From NCBI RefSeq assembly GCF_030269925.1, contig NC_085127.1:13833501-13897500 (forward strand): 64,000 bases of DNA. Reading direction: 5' to 3'. The notes below the pieces were generated by a model, which saw nothing but the letters and a program-made list of their open reading frames with translations, was not told the origin of the DNA and did no database searches. Shown here one piece after another: positions 1 to 11,005 of the stretch. Within the stretch, counting starts at the first letter, position 1, and the number at the start of each line of letters is the position of its first letter. The position numbers and the translations under genes were made by a program. The stretch comes from Bombyx mori. Lineage: Eukaryota > Arthropoda > Insecta > Lepidoptera > Bombycidae.

Positions 1-207
1 TCGAGTTTGAAATTAGTTGCTTTTTTTATTTCTACGCATTTCAAATGTAGATAGTTGAAACAGGTCTTAGAAATTGATGTTATAAACGGAGAGATTGCAT
101 TATCTAATACACGTTTTAGTTGGCATTATTTTTATTACTGCGGGGATAGCCCCAAATAATATTTGTTTGCTGTTTAAGTCTTTTATTGCTTCAATTGGTT
201 CATTGTT
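1..207. other. AT-rich sequence, no feature seen
   Basis: I see no coding signal, terminal repeat or recognised repeat family here. Confidence 0.5.
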
Positions 208-345
208 AGTGATGGTAGGGGCCCGCATGAATTCATACAACTATCTCTTATTGCCTTTGTAGGCGGACAAGGCTACTGTCGATCTGATGGTAAATAGTTA
301 CCGTCACTGTTTGATATCAGCGATGCGATAGACACAGCCAAGCCG
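208..345 (-). repeat. LINE 3'-end fragment (CR1/Jockey-like), degenerate
   Basis: The block TTGCCTTTGTAGGCGGACAA, then the diverged GATCTGATGG and AGCCAAGCCGCTGCC, matches the better-preserved family member at 6515-6927. The coding strand of that family is the minus strand here. Only the extreme 3' end is present. Confidence 0.6.
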
Positions 346-588
346 CTGCCGGCTATATCCGCTTTTTTCAACCGCGAAAAAATCAGGTATTCCCGGTTTT
401 AAACAGTGGAACAGTGGTTACACAATTTATTGGATTCTGCAGCGGTTTTGAGATCAACAAAGGCTAGTTCACGAATACTCCCATGGCCAGAAGTCTCTCA
501 GTGGTCTATTCACATACGATATCGATTGAAGGTTGTATTAGCCAAATAATTGGGAACCTACAAGCACAATGCAGTAAAGTTTTGTCAA

Positions 589-590
<2 letters not shown>

Positions 591-626
<36 letters not shown>
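591..626. repeat. (TA)n microsatellite
   Basis: An uninterrupted run of TA dinucleotides of about 36 bp, seen directly. The rest of 346-770 shows no gene. Confidence 0.95.
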
Positions 627-629
<3 letters not shown>

Positions 630-852
630 TTTAGTATGTTTTAATTAGCACGAAGCGAAGACAAGAAGACTGCAAATAATGTTACAGTACATACAAACAT
701 CGCACTGTCAATAATTCACTATATTATATATTCAATTATATACTTAGTAGTATATATTTTTTTCTAAGTATATAATTAGTCTGGCCATAAATACTGTTAC
801 AATTAAAAATAAACAAAATATTACATTTGAATTTGGAATCTGTTATTTTTAT

Positions 853-2582
853 ATGACTGCTAATGAGCAGCGCCAAAATGAGAAAACACAATGGAGTTTT
901 CTCATTTTGGCGCCAATACATTGTACAATATTTTGCGATATTAAAACGGAGTGGGGTGATAAAGAGAACCGAATCGCTGTGATTGCATTACACAAAGTAG
1001 GTATGGAGCCAAATACAATTTTTAAAACTCTCCATACGCTTGGTATTAGTAAAATGTTTGTGTACCGGGCTATTAATAGGTGCAATGAGACCTCCTCTGT
1101 TTGTGACAGAAAAAGATCTGGCCGTCCACGTAGTGATCGTACGAAAAAGGTGGTCAAATCAGTAAGGGAAAGAATTTGAAGAAATCCTGTCCGAAAGCAA
1201 AGGAGTTTTCTAATTTTGGCGCCAATACATTGTACAATATTTTGCGATATTAAAATGGAGTGGGCTGATAAAGAGAACCGAATCGCTGTGATTGCATTAC
1301 ACAAAGTAGGTATGGAGCCAAATGCAATTTTTAAAACTCTCCATACGCTTGGTACTAGTAAAATGTTTGTGTACCGTTCTATTATTAGGAACAATGAGAC
1401 CTCCTCTGTTTGTGACAGAAAAAGATCTGGCCGTCCACGTAGTGTTCGTACAAAAAAGTGGTCAAATCAGTAAGGGAAAGAATTCGAAGAAATCCTGTCC
1501 GAAAGCAAAAGATTTTATCTCGGGAGATGAAGATAGCACCTAGAACCATGTCGCGTATTTTAAAAGATGACTTAGGACTTGCAGCCTATAAGAGACGTAC
1601 TGGTCATTTCTTAACTGATAATTTAAAAGAGAATAGGGTGGTAAAATCGAAACAACTACTGAAGCGGTACGCAAAGGGAGGTCATAGAAAAAATTTGTAT
1701 ACGGATGAGAAATTTTTTACAATTGAGCAACATTTTAACAAACAAAATGACCGTATTTATGCTCAAAGCTCTAAAAAATCTTCCCACTTAGTCGACAGAG
1801 TGCAACGTGGGCACTATCCAACTTCAATGATGGTTTGGTGAGGTATTTTAGCTATGAAGGAGTGACTGAGCCATACTTCGGTGTTCGAATCCCGCAGGCG
1901 GGTACCAATTTTTCTAATGAAATACGTACTTAACAAATGTTCACGATTGACTTCCACGGTGAAGGAATAACATCGTGCAATAAAAATCAAAACCCGCAAA
2001 ATTATAATTTGCGTAATTACTGGTGGTAGGACCTCTTGTGAGTCCGCACGGGTAGGTGCCACCGCCCCGACTATTTCTGCCGTGAAGCAGTAATGCGTTT
2101 CGGTTTGAAGGGTGGGGCAGCCGTTGTGACTATACTGAGACCTTAGAACTATATCTCAAGGTGTGTGGCGCATTTACGTTGTAGATTTCTATGGGCTCCA
2201 GTAACCACTTAACACTAGGTGGGCTGTGAGCTCGTCCACACATCTAAGCAATAAAAAAAAATTAAAAAAACTTTTGTGAAAAAGTTATCAAAACATCGGC
2301 ACAAGTGTATCAAGATACATTCTTGGGAATGTAGTGAAGCCCCTTAACAACACCATGTTCAATAACCAAGAATGGTCCTTCCAGCAAGACTCGGCTCCAG
2401 GTCATAAAGCTCGATCTACGCAGTCTTGGTTGGAAATGAACGTTTCGGACTTCAGCAGAGCTGAAGACTGGCCGTCTAGTCCCGATCTTAATCCGCTGGA
2501 TTATGATTTATGGTCAGTTTTAGAGAGTACGGCTTGCTCTAAACGCCATGATAATTTGTTTTATATTTATGTATTAAACTAA
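853..2582 (+). pseudogene. maT-like transposase pseudogene
   Basis: Would catalyse cut-and-paste transposition if intact. The pieces are an N-terminal helix-turn-helix region (853-1179, repeated at 1216-1473), the first catalytic Asp in YTDEKFF (within 1458-1841), and after the SINE the second Asp in QQDSAPGH and the third in NPLDYDLW (2334-2582). There are 36 residues between the second and third Asp, one short of the DD37D spacing of maT elements, which points to a small deletion in the SSPDLNP stretch. Frame breaks, the internal duplication and the SINE insertion make it non-functional. Confidence 0.85.
1880..2270 (+). mobile_element. Bm1 SINE, 5'-truncated, nested in the maT element
   Basis: Starts at the B-box of the tRNA-like head (GGTGTTCGAATCCCGCAGGC) and runs through the Bm1 body to an A-rich tail. 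The A-box half of the head is missing. Confidence 0.9.
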
Positions 2583-2664
2583 CACACTGTAAAAGTAATA
2601 AATGTTGTTTGCAATAGAAATTTAATTTTTTCCTTTGTAGCAGTATTTATGGCCAGACTAAGTA

Positions 2665-2922
2665 TATAATATATAAACGAATTGCTGTTCGTTAGTCTCG
2701 CTAAAATTCGAGAACGGCTCGACTGATTTGGCTAATTTTGGTTTTGAATTATTCGTGGAAATCCAGAGAAGGTTTAAAAGGTGAATAAATATGAAAATGC
2801 TCGGAATTATATAAAAACAAACAATTTTGTTTTTCCTTTGTCGGACGGATTCCTTTTGTTTTTTTTAACTTTATTTTATAGAAAATCGGTTGAGGCACTA
2901 CGAAGTCTGCCGGGTCAGCTAG
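2665..2922 (+). mobile_element. Non-autonomous Helitron
   Basis: Contains the family block GAATTGCTGTTCGTTAGTCT and ends GCCGGGTCAGCTAG, the hairpin-plus-CTAG end typical of Helitrons. Other copies lie at 10510-10805 (minus) and 48137-48543 (plus). It abuts the maT element on the left and another Helitron on the right. Confidence 0.8.
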
Positions 2923-3149
2923 TCTTAATATGGTAGATATATATTTCTTCTGTGCGTGTGTTTGTCATTGAACTCCTCCTAAGCGGCTGGGCCGATTTTA
3001 ATGAAATTTTCTGTGTACCTTCAGGTGGATTCGAGAATAGTTTACATTTACAAATCAGCCCGGCAGATGGCGCTACAGTCGGTATCTAGGTTATTTATCT
3101 TTACTAGAAATAATTTATATGGCAAAACAACGATTGCCGGGCCGGCTAG
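2923..3149 (+). mobile_element. Non-autonomous Helitron, second family, head-to-tail with the previous one
   Basis: Begins TCTTAATATGG directly after the CTAG of the preceding Helitron and ends GCCGGGCCGGCTAG before a T. No coding sequence. The ends are of the same type as the element at 41353-42131. Confidence 0.75.
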
Positions 3150-3193
3150 TTAAATGTCTAAATATAAATGAATATTGTTAAATTAAAACTTAC

Positions 3194-3511
3194 CTCTAGC
3201 GGGATCACTCCGCAAGTAACACACACATCGGCCAGAGCCAAATGCGTCATTAACATGTCCACTCTCGACTTCCTTCGGCGAGGTTTGGCCAGCTTCACCA
3301 ATACAGCGATATTGCATACACCACCGATGGCCAACAGTATGGCGTATGTGGCCAACACCGGCCCTTGGTCCAATGGTACCAGGTCTGCGCTCGAGTAGTT
3401 CGAAATCTCCGTGGACGTCGCGTCAAAGTATTCCCAAAACTTCTTATCAATTTCGGAAGTGGGCACTTCCTTTGTATCCTCATAATCGAAATTCAAATTC
3501 ACCATTTTCAT
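3194..3511 (-). CDS. Class A peptide GPCR, first coding exon (GnRH/AKH-type receptor-like), partial
   Basis: The reading frame gives an acidic extracellular N-terminus with an N-glycosylation sequon (NYS), a hydrophobic TM1, a basic first intracellular loop (KPRRRKSR), and the start of TM2 with the LALAD signature carrying the conserved Asp2.50. Candidate start codons are at 3511 and 3505 on the minus strand. The exon ends at 3194 on a consensus donor (GAG|GTAAGTT). The loop and 'MTHLALAD...IPLE' layout resembles insect AKH, corazonin and ACP receptors, but a precise subfamily cannot be fixed from TM1-TM2. The remaining exons should lie to the left; I find none in 1-3190, so they are probably outside the window. 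The upstream minus-strand flank (3512 onward) would hold the 5' UTR or promoter. Confidence 0.7.
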
Positions 3512-4056
3512 ACACCTATACGTCACTTACACGAATAAGCTTAAGTTTAATTTATTTTTAAAACAGAAATAACATTCCTTTTCTTAATGTACTGTTACCG
3601 CTAGTAACCACTAGGACTAGGACATTCACAACGATACACTACTAACGCAAAAAAGCTTTTAAATAAAGTTACTGTTTTTGTTTACAAACATCGCTTCTTC
3701 AAGAAACCGTAGAGCGTACGTGTTCCCCTCACGGAATCCGATTGAGAACTAATGTAGGCAGCTACGACGCTACGCCGTAGAAAGCGTAGACCAAAATTAT
3801 ATTAAAAAAGGTCTGCTGGAAGAGATTTCTTAAAGAAATAAGCAGTGCCTTTGTACATAATTTTCCTATTACTCTGTATTACGTCCTCTTTTCTGTGTGT
3901 ACATAAATAAATAAAATTAAAAACTTTATAGTTTTTCAAAGTCCATAGCTGAATATCCGTAAACTAAATCTGTATTTACGACACGTCCGTCTACCCTTAA
4001 TGTTACATATGTATTAAATTAACGAAATAATAATACCAAGGGATGATTTTATTTAA
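3512..4056. other. Upstream flank of the GPCR exon, no gene seen
   Basis: AT-rich sequence with no open frame of note and no repeat family I recognise. It is the likely 5' region of the receptor gene. Confidence 0.4.
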
Positions 4057-4057
4057 A

Positions 4058-4500
4058 CTAGTGGTCCCGCAGTAGTCGAAATTCGACTATAATTAATTGA
4101 AACTGTAAGTTTGTACACTATTATGATTCTATTTTCAAAGACTTATTATACTTCTACAATCACAAATTTCACCAAGACTACAGAAAAATATTAATTTAAG
4201 GGTCTATGATAAAGACAAACAATATTTAATCTATTCTCAATTGGACCACAGACGTCAAGAACAAAAGTTTGACAATAAATAAATAGTATGCATGCGTGTG
4301 TGCGTCAAATACAAGGTAGTGTGTGTAATGTTTTTTTTATTGATTTAATGTATTTTTTAGGCATAATTTAAAAAAATATTAACATTCTGCATTCCTTCTC
4401 TATATTCTCTATAAGTGTGGAAAATTTCATACTCCTCCGTCGGCGCAATTTTCGTAAAAAGGGATACAAAATTTTTGCTTCACGTATTAATATATAGATG
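4058..4500 (-). mobile_element. Non-autonomous Helitron
   Basis: On the minus strand it starts near CATCTATATATTAATACGTG and ends with a GC-rich hairpin and CTAG (plus strand CTAGTGGTCCCGCAGTAGTC). A truncated copy of the same 3' end is at 42147-42230. Confidence 0.75.
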
Positions 4501-4619
4501 TAATTCAGATATGAATATAAGAGTGGGCTATCCTTCGTATTTGTAAGACATGTGCTTCTAACGTAGTAAAGGTTTATCTGAGTAATTTTACAGTATCGGA
4601 ATTACTAAAAAAAATCTTT

Positions 4620-4835
4620 TTTTTTCTCTATTCCCTGGTAGCCTAAGGGGTTCTTCCAGGAACGCGCAGAAGGGTAGGCGCGCTCACGGGCTGAATCTGA
4701 AAAAAATTGCTAACAATATGCCCACTAGACTTAGTAGAAGCAATGCTTCGCTGAGTTTACTACCCACTGAGAAGATCCGGCTAGAAACCGAGTGGGTGGG
4801 TAGCTTTCAGTGAAAACGTACTTATGTATTTAACT
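4620..4835 (+). repeat. Interspersed repeat, unclassified family X, diverged copy
   Basis: Contains a diverged form of the block CTACCACC-GATC-...-GAGAAGATCCGGC-GAAAC-GAGTGGGT, which recurs in better shape at 22722-22860, 34636-34880, 39127-39335 and 40805-41010. Confidence 0.55.
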
Positions 4836-4932
4836 AACGTTTCAGATAAGAAATAAGAAAAATAATATACTTTATGACATAATACATCTAATAGGAAGGT
4901 TATTTATGCCTTTACGATAGAACTCTGGTGAT

Positions 4933-5838
4933 CTAGATTCTACAAACTGGTGAAAGAATTTTGTACTGCCTCCTATCACGTAGAAAATTGTCTAAATCAC
5001 GAAAAAAATGGTAGCCCATTGGAGCAAGGTCTGGCGAATACGGAGGGTGACGAATGGTTTCTAATTGCAGTTCCTGTAGAGTTAAAACGGTTTCTCGTGC
5101 TGTATGAGGTCTCGCGTTATCATGGAGCATTAATGATGAAGATCGACTCATGAGTCGGGGCTGATTCACTGCAAGTTTTACCATGATTGTTCGGAGTTCG
5201 GCACAGTAGACATCTGCCGTTATTGCTTGACCCGAGAAAGCTATTGTGAATAATACCACCAAACAGTTACCAGTACCATTTTATTGGTAAGCTTTGCTTT
5301 AGGATACTGTTGCGGCGTTTGACCTGGGGTCAGCCATTGCATTTTTCGCTTACGGCTATTGAAAAGATTCCACTTTTCATCACATGTCACAATTTTGTCC
5401 AATATTCCTTCATTTCTGTATCGATTCAACAAGGCAACAAAAGTTTCCAGACGCGTTTCTTTCTGCAAATCAGTCAAATCATGAGGCACCCATTTTTTCA
5501 TATTTTTTTATTTTATTGATTTGACGCAAATGAGTCAATATAGTTGGTAAGGTAACGTTAAACCATGCCACTAATTCCTGGGTAGTTTGGCTCAGATCGG
5601 CTTCCACCATCTCTTTCAATTCATTGTTATTCACATGTGTGGGCGGTCTTCCACGTGGTTCGTACTTCAAATCAAACTTTCCATCACGAAAGCGCTTAAA
5701 CCAAAATCGCCCGGTGCGTTCATTAGCCGTTCCCTCTCCAAACGCAACATTGATATTGCGAGCTGTTTCTGCAGCGCTAGTTCCGGGTCGAAACTCGTAT
5801 TCTAAAAACTACGCGATATTTCGAAGTACGGTATCCAT
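4933..5838 (-). pseudogene. mariner transposase pseudogene (DD34D type)
   Basis: The minus strand reads as a mariner transposase: start near 5838, N-terminal DNA-binding half, the linker motif WVPHDLT, first Asp in TCDEKW, second Asp in LHDNARPH, and the PPYSPDLAP block. The third catalytic Asp, normally in the APxDYH context, is Gly here (APMGYHFF). There is also an in-frame stop about ten codons in and frameshifts near 5495 and 5250. I could not define terminal inverted repeats with confidence. The motif order is that of mariner rather than Tc1. It is certainly inactive. Confidence 0.85.
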
Positions 5839-5859
5839 CTTTCTTGTCTAAGCTGAATA

Positions 5860-6510
5860 AAAAAAGAACTGAAAGTCTTTGCGCATTTTTTTAAAAGAAG
5901 AACCTCATAGGTACCATTTGAAAAAAGGTCGTACTCAAAAATCTCAAACCATGAAGGTTCTATTTCAATTCGAAGTACCTATTACAATATAACGGCAATT
6001 TCATACTTTAACCCCTATTATATTAGGCGGGAATCTGACCTTCGGGCCAGAATGCAGGGGAGTCTCTTGCACCTCTTCTGCACGAGGATCTATCTCGTGA
6101 AGAGACTCAGGCCTGGACCATAAAAAAAAGAATGAACAGATTGATCGATCACAAGGATTTTTTTGCTGTGTGAAGCACAAACTCAGGCCCACGCGCTTCC
6201 AACAATAACATTATTAAGACTCTGCATTAAAGGTCAGTTTGTTTAAAAAAAACAAGTTTAATTCAAAATAGTCCTGGGGATTTTACTGTAATTAATAATG
6301 TATTGGCAAAGGAACAACTTATTAATAACTTGTAGGCGATAATCTTTATTTTAAAGTAAAGCTTATAGTAAAGCTAATTTTGATAGATATACATAGATAA
6401 TGTAATAATATTATTATATACGTGTACATTAGATGTCTCAATTTTATATAAGAATGCGTAGAGGTAGGGCTTTATATGTTATGTCTATGTACATATGTAT
6501 ATTTGTGTAT
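5860..6510. other. AT-rich gap, no gene seen
   Basis: No coding signal or recognisable element. It may contain the decayed 5' end of the neighbouring mariner. Confidence 0.4.
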
Positions 6511-6514
6511 TTTT

Positions 6515-6927
6515 TTTTTATTGCCTTTGTAGGCAGACGGGCATACGGCCCACCTGATGGTGAGTGGTTACCGTCGCCCATGGACTTCAGCAATGCCAGG
6601 GGCAGAGCCAAGCCGCTGCCTACCGCTTAATACTCTCCACAAGCCTCGTTTGAAGAAGGACATGTCATAGCGCTCGGGAAACACCGTGGAGGGGAGCTCA
6701 TTCCATAGCCGGATGGTACGTGGCAAAAAAGATCTCTGGAAACGCACTGTGGATGACTGCAGCGGCTCCAGGTAGTATGGATGAACTCTACTCCGGTGGC
6801 GGGCGGTGCGATGGTAAAAACGAGATGCTGGTATCATCTCGAACAATTCCTCAGAGCACTCCCCATGGAACATACGGTATAAAATACAGAGGGAACCGAA
6901 GTCCCTCCGCAGACCCAGAGGCTCCAA
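6515..6927 (-). mobile_element. Non-LTR retrotransposon 3' end (CR1/Jockey-like)
   Basis: The minus strand encodes about 119 residues with the typical C-terminal tail of CR1/Jockey-type reverse transcriptases (FLPRTIRLWNELP...FKRGLWR). A short 3' UTR ends in TTGCCTTTGTAGGC on the plus strand. It is 5'-truncated. The same tail recurs at 208, 7890, 36950, 43360, 45129, 51560, 53046 and 62335. The exact clade is inferred from the tail alone. Confidence 0.8.
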
Positions 6928-6973
6928 ACGATCCGAGAGTAGAGAGATCCGATATGTATGTATTGAGTCATTA

Positions 6974-7092
6974 GATGCTCACGGTCTTCCTGAAGATGAA
7001 TGTGGACAACCTACCTATCACGTTGTGATGTCCATTGATTACACTACACATTATAGTAACAGTATTTACGCTGGGTCTGATTTCGTTCACCA
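6974..7092. repeat. Dispersed repeat, copy 1 (about 118 bp)
   Basis: GAGTCATTAGATGCTCACGG and the following sequence recur at 8409-8525 with a few substitutions. No family assigned. Confidence 0.8.
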
Positions 7093-7888
7093 ATCTACGC
7101 CAAAAAAATAAAAGCCTTATCATTAACAGTTTTCAATACTACCCGTATTTCGGGGAATTAATATTATAATTATGTTATAATTATATTATATTATACTAAC
7201 GTTATAATTATGATTTGATTTCATTTATGTTTATTTTTATTATTAATAATTCCGATTAATTTTACTTTTAATTTTATTGTATTTTGATTTAAATATGATG
7301 TAATTGTATGTGAGATAGTATGGACTTAAGTTGTCTGAAATAAACGCATTTCATTTCATTATTAAAATTAGTATGATGGGGCAATCCCCATTACCTTCAC
7401 CAAAGAGGAGGTCTCTTACAGCCCTTCACCAGCCCTTGGCTCGGCGGCGGCAGATCAGTGTGGAGAGGCATGAGTTCTTCCTCACTCGGATTGCCGTATT
7501 ATTTTTCTTATTTCTCAAATAGGAATACCACAGGACTCTTTACCCCACCCTTGGTTGGCTAGTAGAGAGTGCTTTAGCCATTAAGTCCGCTATTGTACTT
7601 TTGTGCATAAAACTGAATAAATAAATAAATAAATAAACGATGCAATGTATTGTGATGCAACTGTAATACCGATATTTTTAATAACACAGCGAACCCGAGT
7701 TGAGATTTTTATATTAACAAATGGCTCGAATATGTAGCTTTTGCAGTATAAGCACGTTCTTAATATCCTGCTACTTTGCTTCACAGTCAAATACCCTACG
7801 AGATAATGCTATAGAAATAGTTATAAGACAGTCGATTACCAGTTTAGAGGTTATGCGGAAATAGGAAAATACAAAAACACACACGCCC
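7093..7888. other. AT-rich stretch ending a possible LINE/SINE tail
   Basis: Contains an (AATA)n-like simple tail at 7616-7636 after a G+C-richer block (7380-7600) that looks like a retroposon 3' end. No reading frame of note. Confidence 0.4.
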
Positions 7889-7889
7889 A

Positions 7890-8010
7890 ATACCATGTAT
7901 GGTACGCAGCGACTTGGCTGTGCCCCTGGCATTGTTGACGTCCATAAGCCACGGTAACCGCTTACTGTCATGTGGGCCGTATGCTCGTATGCTTACAAAG
8001 GCAAAAAATC
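7890..8010 (+). repeat. LINE 3'-end fragment (CR1/Jockey-like), diverged
   Basis: Shares the GTGCCCCTGGCATTGTTGACG ... GGGCCGTATGCTCGT ending of the family, in plus orientation, ending in an A-rich tail. Confidence 0.65.
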
Positions 8011-8094
8011 CATGACTGCTTATACTCTATCAACTTTGTTGCCTCTCATTTGAGAATTATATTTTCAGAAATATGTTAGAATGAAATCTCACAC

Positions 8095-8342
8095 CTTTTT
8101 TTTTTTATTGCTTAGATTTGTGGACGAGCTCACAGCCCACCTGGTGTTAAGTGGTTACTGGAGCCCATAGACACCTACAACGTAAATGCGCCACACACCT
8201 TGAGATATAGTACTAAGGTCTGAGTATTGTCACAACGGCTGCCCCACCCTTCAAACCGAAACGCATTACTGCTTCACGGCAGAAATAGGCGGGGCGGTGG
8301 TACCGACCCGTGCGGACTCACAAGAGGTCCTACTACCAGTAA
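8095..8342 (-). mobile_element. Bm1 SINE, 5'-truncated
   Basis: A poly-T start, then the reverse complement of the Bm1 3' body, stopping at CTACTACCAGT. The tRNA-like head is missing. Most Bm1 copies here break at this same point. Confidence 0.9.
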
Positions 8343-8408
8343 CTAATTTGTTCATCAAACAATGACTTCAAAAATAAACTGATTATCGCATGAATCATAC
8401 TATTGTTT

Positions 8409-8525
8409 TGAGTCATTAGATGCTCACGGTCTTCCTGAAGATGAATCTGGTCAACCTACCTATCACGTTGTGATGTCCATTGACTATACTATACGCTATA
8501 GTAACAGTATTTAAACTGGGTCCGA
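8409..8525. repeat. Dispersed repeat, copy 2 (about 118 bp)
   Basis: Second copy of the block at 6974-7092, including the shared CCTATCACGTTGTGATGTCC. Confidence 0.8.
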
Positions 8526-8945
8526 TTGCTTTTTAATATATTTGATAGTGTGGCTCAAGTTGATAAAATTACGAATGAAAATACCGGAATACTTCCGCCA
8601 ACTCTGGAGCAAACATCCGGATGTTCTCTGACAAATTGATTGAAATGAAAAATTGTGTTAAATTTGTTTTGTCATGTTTCATGTTTTATGAGTCGTAGAC
8701 AATGTAGGAAACTTAAAATGAATAAAGCTGTTTTGAAAACAACATTCCATTGACTTCACTTTTAACCTCATTATTTTTAATTTAACTTTATACTTTGAAT
8801 AAAATTCTGTACCAATTTGTACTGCAGTGGAAGTAGGTCGAATGTAGTGTTTTTTATGCCGTAGATGGACTAATTGTCTACCTATTGTAATTGTAAACCT
8901 ATTGTCAATTAGTTATCGGTGTTAAGTCCATAGACTTATCCACTA

Positions 8946-9388
8946 TGAAGTCGTTGTGGCCTAAAGGTTAAGACGTCCGGTGCATTCGTATATAGCGATG
9001 AAACGGTGTTCGAATCCCGCAGGCGGGTACCAATTTTTCTATTGAAATACGTACTTATCAATTGTTCACGATTGACTTCCACGATGAAGGAATAACATCG
9101 TGTAATAAAAATCAAACCCGCAAAATTATAATTTGCGTAATTATTGATGGTAGTAGGACCTCTTGTGAGTCCGCACGGGTATGTACCACCGCCCCGCCTA
9201 TTTCTGCCGTGAAGCAGTAATGCGTTTCGGCTTGAAGGGTGGGGCAACCGTTGTAACTATACTGAGACATTAGAACTTATATCTCAAGGTGTGTGGCGCA
9301 TTTACGTTGTAGATGTCTATGGGTTCCAATAACCACTTAACACCAGGTGGGCTGTGAGCTCGTCCACACAACTAGGCACTAAAAAAAT
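8946..9388 (+). mobile_element. Bm1 SINE, full length
   Basis: Carries an A-box-like TGGCCTAAAGGTTAAGA and a B-box GGTGTTCGAATCC, so it retains a tRNA-derived Pol III promoter, then the complete body and an A-rich tail. About 440 bp, the usual Bm1 length. Confidence 0.92.
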
Positions 9389-9582
9389 ATATAAAAAGAC
9401 ATTGACAAAGTAAATGCCGTCACTCATCTTGTATCCCGAGGCTGAGTGTGTTGTGTACGAATGAATGTCCTGCCCTTCAAACCGGTCTGCATTACTGCTT
9501 TGCTGCAGAAAAAGGCATGATGTTGGCATGAGGCTTAGAATATATTGTACCGCTAGCCAATGTCAATTAGCAATCGCACCAT

Positions 9583-9787
9583 GTAGATGGTTGGACGAGC
9601 CCACAAAGCACCTAGTTCAGTGATTACCGGAGCACGTACACATCAATAATTTAAATGCCGCCATGTACACTGCGACTCATGAGCTCTAAGTCTTAGTTCT
9701 ACAATACAATGGCTGCTCCATCCTTTAAACCGAAACGCATTATTGCTTCACGGCAGAAATAAGCAGGGTAATGGTAACTTCCCGTGC
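9583..9787 (-). repeat. Bm1-related SINE, strongly diverged
   Basis: Reverse complement of a degenerate Bm1 body; AAACCGAAACGCATTATTGC and the GGCAGAAATA block are still recognisable. Confidence 0.75.
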
Positions 9788-9880
9788 AGGCTTGTCAGGT
9801 TTGAGCCCGCGAGCTCGCCTACTTGTTAGTGTTACGCTGAAATGGCCTCTAAAGGCCAGCAGCTTAGGTAGGAAAAAAAC
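9788..9880 (-). repeat. Family X repeat fragment
   Basis: TTGAGCCCGCGAGCTC and GTTACGCTGAAATGGCCTCT match the copy at 34800-34870. Confidence 0.6.
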
Positions 9881-10505
9881 GAAATAAAAGCGCGGTCTCA
9901 CAAGACACCCTACCACGGGTTAAAACGCTTTTTAGAACACACTGGAAGAGATGTGGTGGTGCTATTCTTGGTCTGCACCACATAGTCAAAATAAGTATAA
10001 TTATTATTTCTGTTTACATGTATACAGGGTGGGAAATTATTATATTATTAGCGGTTCGACACGGCCTCGCTCGGGTATTTAACAAAATTAAAAATTATAA
10101 TTCACACACACATAAAACCCTTCCATTTGCGTAATGGATACTAAAAAAAGGGTGCGTGTACTTATGTACGCGCGTAAGAATTTATACTTTATTTTTATTA
10201 CATTTATTTCTTTTTTTTTATATTAAATAATTAATAATAAATATTTAACGTTAATAATTTAATAATATTTAGTATGAATTATATTAAATAATAATTTTGT
10301 CATTTATATTACTAAATAATACATACGGATAGTTAACCTCAATTGTATTGGAGCACTTGTGGGCAGCTTCATTTCTGTTAGTTTTGTGTCACGGTGCGCG
10401 CGCATCGTAAAATTTCACTCTCATCAATTTTTCATAACGCGCCTAAAGAAGTATAGCTTCAAAAAGAAAATTGTGAAAAAAGTTTGAATGTTATTATTTT
10501 TATGA
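9881..10505. other. AT-rich stretch, no gene seen
   Basis: Contains a short block near 10150 (GTGCGTGTACTTATGTACGC) related to one at 62905. Otherwise AT-rich with no coding signal. Confidence 0.4.
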
Positions 10506-10509
10506 ACTT

Positions 10510-10805
10510 ACTAGCTGACCCGGCAAACTCCGTATTGCCTCAATCGATAAATAAAAGACCTAAACTTTTGTATAAAATAAACTTAAAACAAACCAAACGG
10601 AATCCGTCCGATGGGGAACACGTCGAGGGAAAAACAAAATTGTTATTTTTATTTATTATAATTCCGAGCATTTTCATATTTATCTACCTTTTAAGCCTTC
10701 TCTGGACTTCCACAAATAATTCAAGACCAAAATTAGGCAAATCGGTCCAGCCGTTCTCGAGTTTTAGCGAGACTAACGAACAGCAATTCATTTTTATATA
10801 TATAA
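10510..10805 (-). mobile_element. Non-autonomous Helitron
   Basis: Reverse complement of the family at 2665-2922; the plus strand starts CTAGCTGACCCGGCAAACTC and includes TTAGCGAGACTAACGAACAG. Confidence 0.8.
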
Positions 10806-11005
10806 ATGAATGAATTATCTTTGTAATATTAGTATAGAAGTATAAAAAATATAGTAACAGGGTGGATATTTAAAATCAGACAAGGCTAATAAGTGTGCTT
10901 TATCGGGTTATGATGACGAGAGTTAGAAACGCATAGGTCCAATATCAAGATTTTACAATCAGTCGCTGAGCATTGTGAGATTTATTTATTTAATTAGTTA
11001 ATTTA

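Larger units (their letters stand above)
775..2662 (+). mobile_element. Tc1/mariner element, maT-like (DD37D type), with internal duplication and nested SINE
   Basis: Perfect inverted ends AGTCTGGCCATAAATACTG occur at 778-796 and, inverted, at 2641-2659. TA dinucleotides flank the element at 773-774 and 2663-2664, as expected for the superfamily. Inside is a broken transposase on the plus strand. The N-terminal half has been duplicated in tandem (about 892-1201 and 1202-1512), and a Bm1 SINE (1880-2270) splits the catalytic region. The copy cannot encode a working transposase. Confidence 0.9.

Noticed and set aside
5836..6000. Possible terminal inverted repeat of the mariner.
   Set aside because: No convincing complementary match near 4860-4940 could be found by eye.
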